Positions 1 to 11,843 of a stretch of 64,000 bases of DNA are shown piece by piece. Source of the DNA: Pseudomonas costantinii (GTDB lineage Bacteria; Pseudomonadota; Gammaproteobacteria; Pseudomonadales; Pseudomonadaceae); NCBI RefSeq assembly GCF_001870435.1, contig NZ_MDDR01000016.1:124001-188000 (forward strand), read 5' to 3'. The translations under genes and the position numbers were made by a program. The notes beneath the pieces were generated by a model. It made no database searches, was not told where the DNA came from, and worked only from the letters and a program-made list of their open reading frames with translations. Within the stretch, counting starts at the first letter, position 1. Each line of letters opens with the position of its first letter.

Positions 1-2360
1 GCCGCCAGGAACAAGCCCGAAGCACCGTCACGCAGGATGTAAGTGTCGTTGACCTTCTCGCACTTGAGTTCAGGCATCTTCACCGGATCCATTTTCGGTG
101 GAGCCGCATCGCCGCTTTTCAGCAGCTTACGCGTGTTCTTGCAGGTCGCATTGGTGCAACCGAAGAACTTGCCGAAACGGCCGGTCTTGAGCTGCATTTC
201 ACTGCCGCACTTGTCACATTCCAGGCTCGGACCTTCGTAGCCCTTGATGCGGTAGGTGCCCTCTTCAATCTCGTAGCCGTTGCAATCCGGGTTGTTACCG
301 CAGATGTGCAACTTGTGCTTCTCGTCCAGCAGGTACGCGTCCATCGCCGTGCTGCAGATCGGGCAACGGTGTTTGCCACGCAGTACCAGCGACTCGGACT
401 CACCCTCGTCATCGGCCGCAATTTCATCACCCGGCACCAGGTTCACGGTAGCCTTGCAGCGCTCTTTCGGCGGCAGGCTGTAGCCCGAGCACCCAAGGAA
501 CACACCAGTAGACGCGGTACGAATCTGCATCGGGCGACCGCAGGTCAAGCACGGGATGTCGGTCATCACCGGCTGATTGGCGCGCATGCCGCTCTCAGGG
601 CTTTCGGCCACTTCGAGCTTTTTCTTGAAGTCACCGTAAAACTCGTCGAGCACATTTTTCCAGTCGCGCTCGCCCTGGGCTACGTCATCGAGGTGCTCTT
701 CCATGCCGGCGGTGAAGCCGTAGTCCATCAGGTTGGAGAAGCTCTCGGACAAACGCTCAGTCACGATGTCGCCCATCTTTTCCGAATAGAAACGACGGTT
801 GTGCAGCGCGACGTAGCCACGGTCCTGAATGGTGGAGATGATTGCCGCATAGGTCGAAGGACGACCGATACCGCGTTTTTCCATCTCTTTCACCAGGCTG
901 GCTTCCGAATAACGCGCCGGTGGCTTGGTGAAGTGCTGGGACGGGTCGAGCTTGATCAGCTTCAACGTGTCGCCCTGGGCCATGTCCGGCAGCACATCGT
1001 CGTCGCCAGGCTTGGCGATTTGCGGCATGACACGGGTGTAGCCGTCGAACTTGAGGATACGGCCCTTGGCGCGCAACTCGAAGTCAGAAGCCGCCACGCT
1101 GACGGTTGTAGACAAGTATTGCGCCGGCAGCATTTGGCACGCCAGGAATTGGCGCCAGATCAGCTCGTAGAGGCGCTCAGCGTCGCGCTCCATGCCACTC
1201 AGCTTGGAGGGCTCGGTGTTAGCGTCGGAAGGACGAATCGCTTCGTGAGCCTCCTGTGCGCCTTCCTTACTGCTGTAGACGTTCGGATTCTCCGGCAGGT
1301 ACTTCTTGCCGAATTCGCTTTCAATATAAGTACGCGCCATCGCGACCGCGTCCACCGACAGGTTGGTGGAGTCAGTACGCATATAGGTGATGTAGCCGGC
1401 TTCGTACAGACGCTGGGCCATCATCATGGTCTTCTTCACACCGAAGCCCAGGCGGTTACTCGCTGCCTGTTGCAGGGTGGAGGTGATGAACGGCGCCGAC
1501 GGTTTGCTGCTGGTCGGTTTGTCTTCACGCTTGACGATGCTGTAGCTGGAAGCCTTGAGCTTTTCCAGCGCGGCCATGGCCTGGGCTTCGTTCAGCGGTT
1601 TGAAAGCCTCGCCTTTCTCGCGGGCCACTTCAAAGCGCACGTTGGCGCCCTTGGCGGTGCCGAGGTCAGCGTGGACTTCCCAGTATTCTTCGGGGTTGAA
1701 CGCACGAATCTCGCGCTCACGCTCCACCACCAGCTTGACCGCTACCGACTGCACACGGCCGGCGGACAGGCCACGGGCGATCTTTGCCCATAGCAGTGGC
1801 GAGACCATGTAACCCACGACGCGGTCGAGGAAACGACGGGCCTGTTGGGCGTTGACGCGGTCGATATCCAGTTCCCCCGGCTTGGAGAAGGCTTCCTGGA
1901 TGGCTTTTTTGGTGATTTCGTTGAACACCACACGCTTGTAGCGGCTGTCGTCACCACCGATGGCTTCCCGCAGGTGCCAGGCAATGGCTTCCCCTTCGCG
2001 GTCCAAGTCGGTTGCGAGATAGATGGTGTCAGCATCTTTGGCGAGCCGGCGCAGCTCTTCGATGACTTTTTCCTTGCCTGGAAGGATTTCGTACTTGGCC
2101 TTCCAGCCATGATCCGGGTCCACCCCCATGCGCGAGACCAGCTGCTTGCGCGCTTTCTCTTTAGGGGTGAGCACCGGACCTTCGCCCGCAGCCGCCTTGC
2201 CGCGCTTGGCGGCAGGCTCCTTGCTGGCGCTAGCCGAACCGCTGGTGGGCAGGTCTCGGATATGGCCGATACTCGACTTCACCACGTACTCGTTGCCCAA
2301 GTACTTGTTGATGGTCTTGGCCTTAGCCGGGGATTCCACAATGACCAGCGATTTGCCCAT
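1..2360 (-). CDS. topA: DNA topoisomerase I (3' end outside window)
   Basis: Type IA topoisomerase that relaxes negatively supercoiled DNA through a transient 5'-phosphotyrosine link. The frame is open from the ATG at 2360 to the window edge (786 codons seen, C-terminus missing). It begins [20 protein letters not shown], the Toprim entry of TopA. The active-site motif [10 protein letters not shown] is present with the catalytic Tyr at about residue 326. Near the window edge the protein has Cys-rich C-terminal zinc-finger repeats, including a GCGL-type Cys pair. The full-length Pseudomonas protein is about 870 residues, so roughly 80-90 are lost here. A good sigma-70 type promoter lies just upstream. 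Family and start are certain. Confidence 0.97.
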   Translation of the reverse strand, partial: MGKSLVIVESPAKAKTINKYLGNEYVVKSSIGHIRDLPTSGSASASKEPAAKRGKAAAGEGPVLTPKEKARKQLVSRMGVDPDHGWKAKYEILPGKEKVIEELRRLAKDADTIYLATDLDREGEAIAWHLREAIGGDDSRYKRVVFNEITKKAIQEAFSKPGELDIDRVNAQQARRFLDRVVGYMVSPLLWAKIARGLSAGRVQSVAVKLVVEREREIRAFNPEEYWEVHADLGTAKGANVRFEVAREKGEAFKPLNEAQAMAALEKLKASSYSIVKREDKPTSSKPSAPFITSTLQQAASNRLGFGVKKTMMMAQRLYEAGYITYMRTDSTNLSVDAVAMARTYIESEFGKKYLPENPNVYSSKEGAQEAHEAIRPSDANTEPSKLSGMERDAERLYELIWRQFLACQMLPAQYLSTTVSVAASDFELRAKGRILKFDGYTRVMPQIAKPGDDDVLPDMAQGDTLKLIKLDPSQHFTKPPARYSEASLVKEMEKRGIGRPSTYAAIISTIQDRGYVALHNRRFYSEKMGDIVTERLSESFSNLMDYGFTAGMEEHLDDVAQGERDWKNVLDEFYGDFKKKLEVAESPESGMRANQPVMTDIPCLTCGRPMQIRTASTGVFLGCSGYSLPPKERCKATVNLVPGDEIAADDEGESESLVLRGKHRCPICSTAMDAYLLDEKHKLHICGNNPDCNGYEIEEGTYRIKGYEGPSLECDKCGSEMQLKTGRFGKFFGCTNATCKNTRKLLKSGDAAPPKMDPVKMPELKCEKVNDTYILRDGASGLFLA

Positions 2361-2420
2361 GGATCGGAAAATTCCTGAATTCGAGAAGAGAGAGGCAGTT
2401 GGCGCCTGTCGCGGCAACGC

Positions 2421-2449
2421 TATATATAGTGGCAACAAGGTGAGGTCAA
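2421..2449 (-). promoter_or_regulatory. sigma-70-like promoter for topA
   Basis: Read on the minus strand, TTGACC (2449-2444) is followed after exactly 17 bases by TATATA (2426-2421), about 60 bases before the topA ATG. The match to the consensus is close and the spacing is ideal. Assignment to topA is by position and orientation only. Confidence 0.6.
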
Positions 2450-2474
2450 GCGCCGTATTCTGCGCGGCCTGCCG

Positions 2475-2711
2475 TTATTGCCCTGAAAAAAGACTGGGTT
2501 CGACCTGGACCAAAGCAAAGCGCGGGACCTGCTTGCCGTCAACTTCGACGGTCTCCAGGAACATGCTCAAAGGGCGTACCCAAAAGCCGTAATCGCCATA
2601 CAGTGCTTGGTAGAACACCACTTCTTCTTCGGTCTCGGAGTGCCGTGCCACATTAAAAACGCGGTACTGCGGACCTTTATAATGCTGGTAGAGCCCTGGT
2701 TCGACTTTCAT
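2475..2711 (-). CDS. DUF1653 domain protein
   Basis: A 78-residue protein starting MKVEPGLYQHYKGPQYRV and containing VVFYQALYGDYGFWVRP, typical of the DUF1653 family (short, aromatic-rich, beta-rich, cytoplasmic; function unknown). It has no signal peptide or membrane segment. It lies between fadA and topA on the same strand, as in other Pseudomonas genomes. A strong terminator separates it from fadA, so it is probably transcribed alone or with topA, whose start is 114 bases downstream. The family call is firm; no activity can be assigned. Confidence 0.85.
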   Translation of the reverse strand: MKVEPGLYQHYKGPQYRVFNVARHSETEEEVVFYQALYGDYGFWVRPLSMFLETVEVDGKQVPRFALVQVEPSLFSGQ

Positions 2712-2756
2712 GCTTTGGCCCTCTTACAAAATTTGTTAAAAAAAAAATACGAAACC

Positions 2757-2791
2757 GCAAAAAAACAAAAACCGGGGCACTGGGCCCCGGC
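2757..2791 (-). terminator. rho-independent terminator of fadBA
   Basis: On the minus strand the stem CCGGGGC / GCCCCGG (2790-2772) with a short loop is followed by a U-rich tract (TTTTTGTTTTTTT). It starts 18 bases after the fadA stop codon. Confidence 0.85.
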
Positions 2792-2808
2792 TTCCGTCAA
2801 CTTAACGC

Positions 2809-6161
<3,353 letters not shown>

Positions 6162-6309
6162 CAACTGATCTCCACGATATGGAAGCTGAACAGTACACAT
6201 TGGACGCTGGCCTATGGTTAGGCATTGATAATTGGGTCAATGCTCACGCCAATCCGCCAGGCACACCCGCCAATGCGATAGTCGGGTTCTGTATGAACGG
6301 TCTGACAGA

Positions 6310-6336
6310 CAAACGATCAATTCATACGCCCGTTTG
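6310..6336. promoter_or_regulatory. inverted repeat CAAACG-N15-CGTTTG upstream of fadB
   Basis: A perfect 6-base inverted repeat (6310-6315 and 6331-6336) lies about 150 bases before the fadB start. The half-sites resemble those of the fatty-acid-responsive regulator PsrA (CAAAC/GTTTG), but the 15-base spacer is much longer than the PsrA consensus. It is therefore only a candidate operator for fadBA. Confidence 0.25.
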
Positions 6337-6521
6337 ATTTGGGTACGCCACCTTCATCCAATTCCGAGCAATTGTCAATCGCCCGAAAGGCTAGGAAAAA
6401 CGCGACTTTCCAGTCATTTCAGAACCGCACCCGTGCGCCTGCGCCTCGTCGATATTCAAATATTCACGAAATCAATAATATAAAAAGTCTGGAAAAAAAC
6501 TGTACAGGACCGGATATGCCG

Positions 6522-6528
6522 CTAGGCT
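6522..6528 (+). promoter_or_regulatory. RpoS-like -10 element
   Basis: CTAGGCT, preceded by TATGCCG, resembles the extended -10 of sigma-S promoters (CTATACT-like) and lies in a 480-base gap free of genes. A transcript would begin near 6535 and meet a rho-independent terminator at 6604-6630. There is no convincing -35 box, which is common for sigma-S promoters. Confidence 0.4.
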
Positions 6529-6534
6529 AGCGAC

Positions 6535-6631
6535 AACCGTAACGCGCCTGGATGAGCATCCGGCGCAGGAAACACAGGTTTACCGGCCTGCCTGGCCAAC
6601 TCCAGCCCGATGATGATGTCGGGCTTTTTAT
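6535..6631 (+). ncRNA. candidate small RNA of about 97 nt
   Basis: No protein gene fits the gap between fadB (divergent) and the next minus-strand gene. The plus strand shows, in order, a sigma-S-like -10 at 6522, a strong stem-loop GCGCC..GGAT/ATCC..GGCGC (6544-6566), a single-stranded A-rich stretch with two GGA motifs, a GGCC-rich segment, and a terminator hairpin AGCCCGA/TCGGGCT followed by TTTTTA. This is the architecture of a stand-alone stress-induced small RNA. The GGA motifs could suit an RsmA/CsrA-binding or Hfq-dependent RNA. I cannot assign it to a named family such as RgsA from sequence alone. Confidence 0.5.
6604..6630 (+). terminator. rho-independent terminator of the candidate small RNA
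   Basis: Stem AGCCCGA (6604-6610) and TCGGGCT (6619-6625) with an 8-base loop, followed by a T run. It terminates plus-strand transcription, yet no plus-strand protein gene precedes it, which is the main support for the RNA gene. Confidence 0.8.
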
Positions 6632-6641
6632 TGGCTACGGT

Positions 6642-7079
6642 TCAAGCCAGGGCTTTAAGCAGCGTATCAATGTCCTTCAAGACACTCGCTTCGCCCTTCT
6701 CGCCCCAATACAAGGCGATCATTTGCTTGTCGGCCTCGACCTTGTAGACGTTGGCCGGCAGCGTCGCAAAATGCGGCAACAACTTTTCATCGACGCAGAC
6801 CTCCCGCCACTGATTGACCCACATCCCCGGTTCAAGCTGCCAGTAGCTCCAGATAGCCGGCATATTGCCGCGTCGTGGCCGATAGTACTGCGCGCACGGG
6901 CTCGGCGGCTCCTGCTTGAGCCAATGCGGCCATTCTTGAGGCGCCAGTTGCATGGCCAGGCCAATGCGGCGCGCCTCCATGCGCAAGGCCATGCGCCCGC
7001 TCTGATGGCGCGACGGGCGCAGCCATGCCAGAGGGCTCAGAACCACCGCAAGGATTGACACCACTATCCAGACCGTCAT
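6642..7079 (-). CDS. hypothetical membrane-anchored protein
   Basis: A 145-residue protein with one N-terminal hydrophobic segment (MTVWIVVSILAVVLSPLAWL, residues 1-20), then a basic Arg-rich stretch and a soluble domain rich in Trp and Pro. This suggests a protein anchored in the inner membrane. The domain contains WSYWQLEPGMWVNQW, which I do not recognise from a characterised family. Genes in this position next to uspA are conserved in pseudomonads as hypotheticals. It is on the minus strand, divergent from the usp gene 105 bases away. No function is proposed. Confidence 0.7.
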   Translation of the reverse strand: MTVWIVVSILAVVLSPLAWLRPSRHQSGRMALRMEARRIGLAMQLAPQEWPHWLKQEPPSPCAQYYRPRRGNMPAIWSYWQLEPGMWVNQWREVCVDEKLLPHFATLPANVYKVEADKQMIALYWGEKGEASVLKDIDTLLKALA

Positions 7080-7184
7080 ATGTGTACTCCCGAATTTCCA
7101 GATGAGCGGATTTGATCTGACGCAACCCCATCCGCTTGAAAGCAGCCATACTGAATTTATTGCAGTCCCCTGGAGGAACGCCCC

Positions 7185-7625
7185 ATGTCATACGAACATA
7201 TTCTGGTCGCGGTAGATCTGACCGAAGAGTGCGATCCAGTGATCAAGCGCGCTCGCGCTTTCGCAGTCGCCAGCAACGCCAAACTGTCGCTGGTGCATAT
7301 CGTCGAACCGATGGCCATGGCCTTTGGTGGCGACGTTCCCATGGACCTTTCCCAGCTGCAGCAACAACAATTTGATCAGGCCAAAGAGCGCCTTGAACGA
7401 TTGATCCTCAAATACCCCGAAGTGACCAAGGAAAACTCTCACCTCACTTACGGCCAACCTCGCCAGGAAATCCACCACCTGGCCAAGGAACAGCATTGCG
7501 ACCTGATCGTGGTCGGCAGCCATGGCCGTCATGGTTTGGCCTTGCTACTGGGCTCAACTGCCAATGACGTGCTGCACGGCGCGCCTTGCGATGTACTGGC
7601 AGTGAAGCTGGTGAAAAGCTCGTAA
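7185..7625 (+). CDS. universal stress protein, UspA family
   Basis: A 146-residue single-domain Usp protein starting MSYEHILVAVDLTEE with a hydrophobic first strand. It ends in the ATP-binding type motif VVGSHGRHGLALLLGSTAND (G-2x-G-9x-G-S/T), so it is probably a nucleotide-binding Usp acting as a cytoplasmic dimer in stress survival. A strong ribosome site (TGGAGGAAC) precedes the ATG. A bidirectional terminator follows. It is monocistronic by layout. Confidence 0.93.
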   Translation: MSYEHILVAVDLTEECDPVIKRARAFAVASNAKLSLVHIVEPMAMAFGGDVPMDLSQLQQQQFDQAKERLERLILKYPEVTKENSHLTYGQPRQEIHHLAKEQHCDLIVVGSHGRHGLALLLGSTANDVLHGAPCDVLAVKLVKSS

Positions 7626-7664
7626 GACCGATGAAGATCAAATGTAAGAGCTGTATTCCCCTAT

Positions 7665-7704
7665 AAAAAACCCGGTGTTCATCCAAGTGAACACCGGGTT
7701 TTTT
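7665..7704. terminator. bidirectional terminator between usp and uup
   Basis: A perfect stem AAAAAACCCGGTGTTC / GAACACCGGGTTTTTT with an 8-base loop serves the convergent usp (plus) and uup (minus) genes. Confidence 0.9.
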
Positions 7705-7720
7705 AATGCAGTTGAATCAA

Positions 7721-9637
7721 TCAGGCATCCAGCTCGGCCCAACGCTCAACCAGCACTTCCAGCTCCTGGTTCAATGTCTCCAGGGAGGCGATGACCTTGG
7801 CAGTTTCCGCCGCCGGACGCAGGTAGAAACCCGCGCCAGCCATGTCCGCCTCTACCGCAGCGATCTGCTGTTCCTTGGCGTCGATATCGCCCGGCAAGGC
7901 TTCCAGCTCACGCTGCAGTTTGTAACTGAGCTTTTTCTTGGCAGCCGGAGCGGCTTCTTGAGCCGGTTCAGCAGCGGCCGGGGTAACCACCGCCGAGGTC
8001 AAGTCGGCCTTGCCGGACTTGCTCTCGGTGACGCCCAAAAGGCGCGGCGAGCCGCCCTGACGCAGCCAGTCCTGATAACCACCGACGTATTCACGCACCT
8101 TGCCTTCACCTTCGAAGACCAGGGTGCTGGTCACCACGTTGTCGAGGAATTCCCGGTCGTGACTGACCATCAACACGGTGCCGTTGAAGGTTAACAGGAC
8201 CTCTTCCAGCAGCTCGAGGGTTTCCACGTCGAGGTCGTTGGTCGGTTCGTCGAGTACCAACAGGTTTGCCGGCTTGCTGAACAGCTTGGCCAGCAGCAGG
8301 CGCGCACGCTCACCACCGGACAAGGCTTTCACCGGGGTACGCGCACGTTGCGGACTGAACAGAAAATCGCCCAGGTAGCTCAGCACGTGACGGCTCTGGC
8401 CGTCGATATCGATAAAGTCGCGACCTTCGGCGACGTTGTCGATCACGGTCTTTTCCAGGTCCAACTGGTGACGCAACTGGTCGAAGTAGGCCACGTCGAT
8501 CTTGGTGCCTTCTTCGACCTTGCCGCTGGTCGGCTGCAGGCCGCTGAGCATCAACTTGAGCAGGGTAGTCTTGCCGGTGCCGTTGGCACCCAGCAGGCCG
8601 ATACGGTCGCCGCGCTGCAGGACCATGGAGAAATCCTTGATCAGGAACGGGCCGTCCGGATGATGGAAGCTGACGTTTTCCAGCACCATCACTTGCTTGC
8701 CGGACTTCTCGGCGGTATCGAGCTGGATATTCGCCTTGCCGGTGCGCTCACGACGCTCTCCGCGCTCAACACGCAGGGCTTTCAATGCCCGTACACGGCC
8801 TTCGTTACGGGTGCGGCGCGCCTTGATGCCCTGGCGGATCCAGACTTCTTCCTGGGCCAGTTTTTTGTCGAACAGTGCGTTGGCGGTTTCTTCGGCCGCC
8901 AGCGAGGCCTCTTTGTGCACCAGGAAGCTCGCGTAGTCGCCGTTCCAGTCGATCAGGCCGCCACGGTCCAATTCGAGGATGCGCGTGGCCAGGCTCTGCA
9001 GGAAGGCACGGTCGTGCGTGATAAACAGCACGGCGCCCTGGAAGTCCTTGATGGCCTCTTCCAGCCAGGCAATCGCGCCGATGTCCAAGTGGTTGGTAGG
9101 TTCGTCGAGCAACAGCAGGTCCGGCTCAGACACCAGTGCCTGGGCCAACAGCACGCGACGACGCCAGCCGCCGGACAATTCGGCGAGGGTCTTGTCAGGC
9201 GGCAGTTGCAAGCGGCTCAGGGTGCTGTCGACCAGTTGCTGCAAGCGCCAGCCATCACGGGCTTCGAGGTCCTGCTGAACATGCATCAACTTGTTCAGGT
9301 CTTCTTCGGTAACGCAATTCTGCGCCAGGTGATGGTACTCGGCGAGCAACGCGCCCACGCCGTCCAGGCCTTCGGCGACCACGTCGAACACTGTCCGTCC
9401 GTCGGCCACCGGCAACTCTTGCGGCAATTCGCCAATCTTGAGGCCCGGGGCGCGCCAAACAGAGCCGTCATCGGGCTTCTGGTCGCCTTTTACCAGCTTC
9501 ATCATGCTGGACTTGCCGGTGCCGTTGCGGCCGATGATGCACACCCGCTCACCACGGGCGATCTGCCAGGACACCTTGTCCAACAACGGCATAGCGCCGA
9601 AAGCAAGGGACACATCGCTGAATTTGAGCAGGGTCAT
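7721..9637 (-). CDS. uup: ABC-F ATPase Uup
   Basis: A 638-residue soluble protein with two ABC ATPase domains and no membrane segment. Walker A of domain 1 is GRNGTGKS (36-43), with signature LSGGWRRR and Walker B LLLLDEPTNHLD. Domain 2 has GANGTGKT, LSGGERAR and LLVLDEPTNDLD. A charged C-terminal segment after a Pro/Ala-rich linker (KKKLSYKLQRELEALPGDID) is the Uup-type DNA-binding coiled coil. ABC-F proteins act on ribosomes; Uup also influences precise excision of transposons and replication-fork intermediates. Start chosen at MTLLKFSDVSLAFG; the upstream in-frame ATG (9664) would add residues unlike the family. Confidence 0.93.
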   Translation of the reverse strand: MTLLKFSDVSLAFGAMPLLDKVSWQIARGERVCIIGRNGTGKSSMMKLVKGDQKPDDGSVWRAPGLKIGELPQELPVADGRTVFDVVAEGLDGVGALLAEYHHLAQNCVTEEDLNKLMHVQQDLEARDGWRLQQLVDSTLSRLQLPPDKTLAELSGGWRRRVLLAQALVSEPDLLLLDEPTNHLDIGAIAWLEEAIKDFQGAVLFITHDRAFLQSLATRILELDRGGLIDWNGDYASFLVHKEASLAAEETANALFDKKLAQEEVWIRQGIKARRTRNEGRVRALKALRVERGERRERTGKANIQLDTAEKSGKQVMVLENVSFHHPDGPFLIKDFSMVLQRGDRIGLLGANGTGKTTLLKLMLSGLQPTSGKVEEGTKIDVAYFDQLRHQLDLEKTVIDNVAEGRDFIDIDGQSRHVLSYLGDFLFSPQRARTPVKALSGGERARLLLAKLFSKPANLLVLDEPTNDLDVETLELLEEVLLTFNGTVLMVSHDREFLDNVVTSTLVFEGEGKVREYVGGYQDWLRQGGSPRLLGVTESKSGKADLTSAVVTPAAAEPAQEAAPAAKKKLSYKLQRELEALPGDIDAKEQQIAAVEADMAGAGFYLRPAAETAKVIASLETLNQELEVLVERWAELDA

Positions 9638-9850
9638 ACGCTTCTCCAAAAACTGGGCGCGCATTCTACCTGAGTTGAGGGTGGGATGCGGTCGGCATTT
9701 TCACGGCCGACACGTTCTGTAGGACATTTGCAGCGAACTTGAACCAACCGGCCCGCAAAGCTTTCACCGGTTGCGGGCAAAAGGCTAAGCTAGAGGCAAT
9801 CAGTGTCGGCGGTGCCGGCGCTAGTCGTGATTTCTCTGCACGGACGTCTC

Positions 9851-11779
9851 ATGCGCAGTCGCCTTTTCAACTTTTTATCTTGTCTGCTTCTTTCCGCCAC
9901 CGCCGTTCAATCTGCCCAGGCCGTGGACCTCACCACCCAACGTCAATATTACGATGAAGCCAAACGCGCCCTGGCCAAAGGCGACAGCGGCCCGTACATG
10001 CAATACAGCCAGGCCCTCGCCGACTACCCGCTCACGCCATACCTGGCCTACGACGAGCTGACCGCACGCCTGAAAACCGCGAGCAACGAGGAAATCGAAC
10101 AGTTCCTCGCCAAAAACGGCGACCTGCCCCAGGCCAACTGGATGAAACTGCGCTGGTTACGCTGGCTGGCCGACCGTGGCGACTGGCAGACCTTTGAAAA
10201 GTACTACGACGCCAAACTCAATTTCGTTGAACTGGACTGCCTGCACGCCCAGTACCAGCTCACCCACAACCTGAAGGCCGAAGGCTACAAGACCACCGAA
10301 AAGCTCTGGCTGACCGGCAAATCCCAACCGGCCGCCTGTGACGCCACCTTCGGCCAGTGGGCCGCCGACGGCCAACTCACCGAACAGAAAATCTGGGACC
10401 GCGCCAAGCTCGCCGCCGAAGCCCGTAACTACGCGCTGGCCAACAGCCTGGTGAAAACCCTGCCGACCCTCGGCGCCCAAGGCCGCTTGATGGTCGACGT
10501 CGCGCAAAGGCCCGACATGCTCGGCGACCCGTCCCGCTTCCTGCCGGCCAACGAGGCCATGTCCGACGCCGTAGGCCTGGGCTTGCGTCGCCTGGCGCGC
10601 CAAGACCCGGACAAGGCCATGGCCCTGCTCGACGGTTACGCCAGCAGCATGCACTTCTCCCGTGACGAAAAAGTGTCGATCGCCCGTGAAATCGGCCTGA
10701 CCCTGGCCCGTCGGTATGACCCTCGCGCCCTGGACGTGATGACCAAGTACGACCCGGAGCTGCGTGACAACACCGTCTCCGAATGGCGCCTGCGCCTGCT
10801 GTTGCGCCTGGCCCGCTGGGAAGATGCCTACCAGTTGACTCGCAAGCTCCCACAAGACTTGGCCACCACCAACCGCTGGCGTTACTGGCAGGCGCGCAGC
10901 CTGGAATTGGCCGAGCCGAAAAACCCACAAGCCATGGTGCTATACAAAAACGTGGCCAAGGAGCGGGATTTCTACGGATTCCTCGCTGCTGATCGCTCCA
11001 AATCCCCGTATCAACTGACCAACAAACCGCTGGTAATGAGCCAGGCGCTGATCAACAAGGTCCGTAACACCCCCGGTGTACGCCGTGCCCTGGAGTTCTA
11101 CGCGCGCGGTCAGGTGGTGGATGGTCGCCGCGAGTGGTACCACGTCAGCCGTCACTTCAACCGCGATGAAATGGTCGCCCAGGCCAAGTTGGCCTACGAC
11201 ATGAAGTGGTATTTCCCGGCGATCCGCACCATCAGCCAGGCGCAGTACTGGGACGATCTGGATATCCGCTTCCCGATGGCCCACCGCGACACCCTGGTGC
11301 GTGAAGCCAAAGTACGTGGCCTGCATTCCAGCTGGGTATTCGCCATCACTCGCCAGGAAAGCGCCTTCATGGACGACGCCCGCTCCGGCGTCGGCGCCAG
11401 CGGCCTGATGCAACTGATGCCCGGCACCGCCAAGGAAACTGCGCGCAAGTTCAGCATCCCGCTGGCCTCCCCGGCCCAGGTGCTGGACCCGGACAAAAAC
11501 ATCCAGCTGGGCGCCGCCTACCTGAGCCAGGTGCACAGCCAGTTCAACGGCAACCGCGTACTCGCCTCCGCGGCCTATAACGCCGGCCCCGGCCGCGTAC
11601 GCCAATGGTTGCGCGGTGCTGATCACCTGAGTTTCGACGTGTGGGTAGAAAGCATCCCGTTCGACGAAACCCGCCAGTACGTGCAGAACGTGCTGTCTTA
11701 TTCGGTGATCTACGGCCAGAAGCTCAACTCGCCACAGCCGTTGGTGGATTGGCATGAGCGGTATTTTGATGATCAATAA
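9851..11779 (+). CDS. slt: soluble lytic murein transglycosylase
   Basis: Periplasmic enzyme that cleaves peptidoglycan glycan strands with formation of 1,6-anhydroMurNAc. The 642-residue precursor starts MRSRLFNFLSCLLLSATAVQ with a signal peptide ending near AQA. It has a long alpha-superhelical region (the doughnut of Slt70) and a C-terminal SLT domain with catalytic Glu503 in TRQESAFMDDARSG, then GASGLMQLMPGTAKETA and AAYNAGPGRVRQW. The in-frame start 48 bases upstream would precede the signal peptide and is rejected. It is followed by a bidirectional terminator. Confidence 0.95.
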   Translation: MRSRLFNFLSCLLLSATAVQSAQAVDLTTQRQYYDEAKRALAKGDSGPYMQYSQALADYPLTPYLAYDELTARLKTASNEEIEQFLAKNGDLPQANWMKLRWLRWLADRGDWQTFEKYYDAKLNFVELDCLHAQYQLTHNLKAEGYKTTEKLWLTGKSQPAACDATFGQWAADGQLTEQKIWDRAKLAAEARNYALANSLVKTLPTLGAQGRLMVDVAQRPDMLGDPSRFLPANEAMSDAVGLGLRRLARQDPDKAMALLDGYASSMHFSRDEKVSIAREIGLTLARRYDPRALDVMTKYDPELRDNTVSEWRLRLLLRLARWEDAYQLTRKLPQDLATTNRWRYWQARSLELAEPKNPQAMVLYKNVAKERDFYGFLAADRSKSPYQLTNKPLVMSQALINKVRNTPGVRRALEFYARGQVVDGRREWYHVSRHFNRDEMVAQAKLAYDMKWYFPAIRTISQAQYWDDLDIRFPMAHRDTLVREAKVRGLHSSWVFAITRQESAFMDDARSGVGASGLMQLMPGTAKETARKFSIPLASPAQVLDPDKNIQLGAAYLSQVHSQFNGNRVLASAAYNAGPGRVRQWLRGADHLSFDVWVESIPFDETRQYVQNVLSYSVIYGQKLNSPQPLVDWHERYFDDQ

Positions 11780-11795
11780 GGTGTGAAGCCGACAT

Positions 11796-11831
11796 AAAAA
11801 ATGCCCGCATTGAAAGATGCGGGCATTTTTT
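11796..11831. terminator. bidirectional terminator between slt and the ABC exporter gene
   Basis: Stem AAAAAATGCCCGCAT / ATGCGGGCATTTTTT with a 6-base loop lies between the convergent stops of slt and the exporter gene. Confidence 0.9.
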
Positions 11832-11843
11832 ATGGGCGATGAT

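Noticed and set aside
306..1793. Long plus-strand open frame of 495 codons
   Set aside because: Lies wholly antisense to topA, has no family-like sequence, and is the usual GC-rich shadow frame. The same applies to long frames opposite fadA (2839-4017), fadB (4068-6059), uup (8348-9673) and pdxB (14000-15343).
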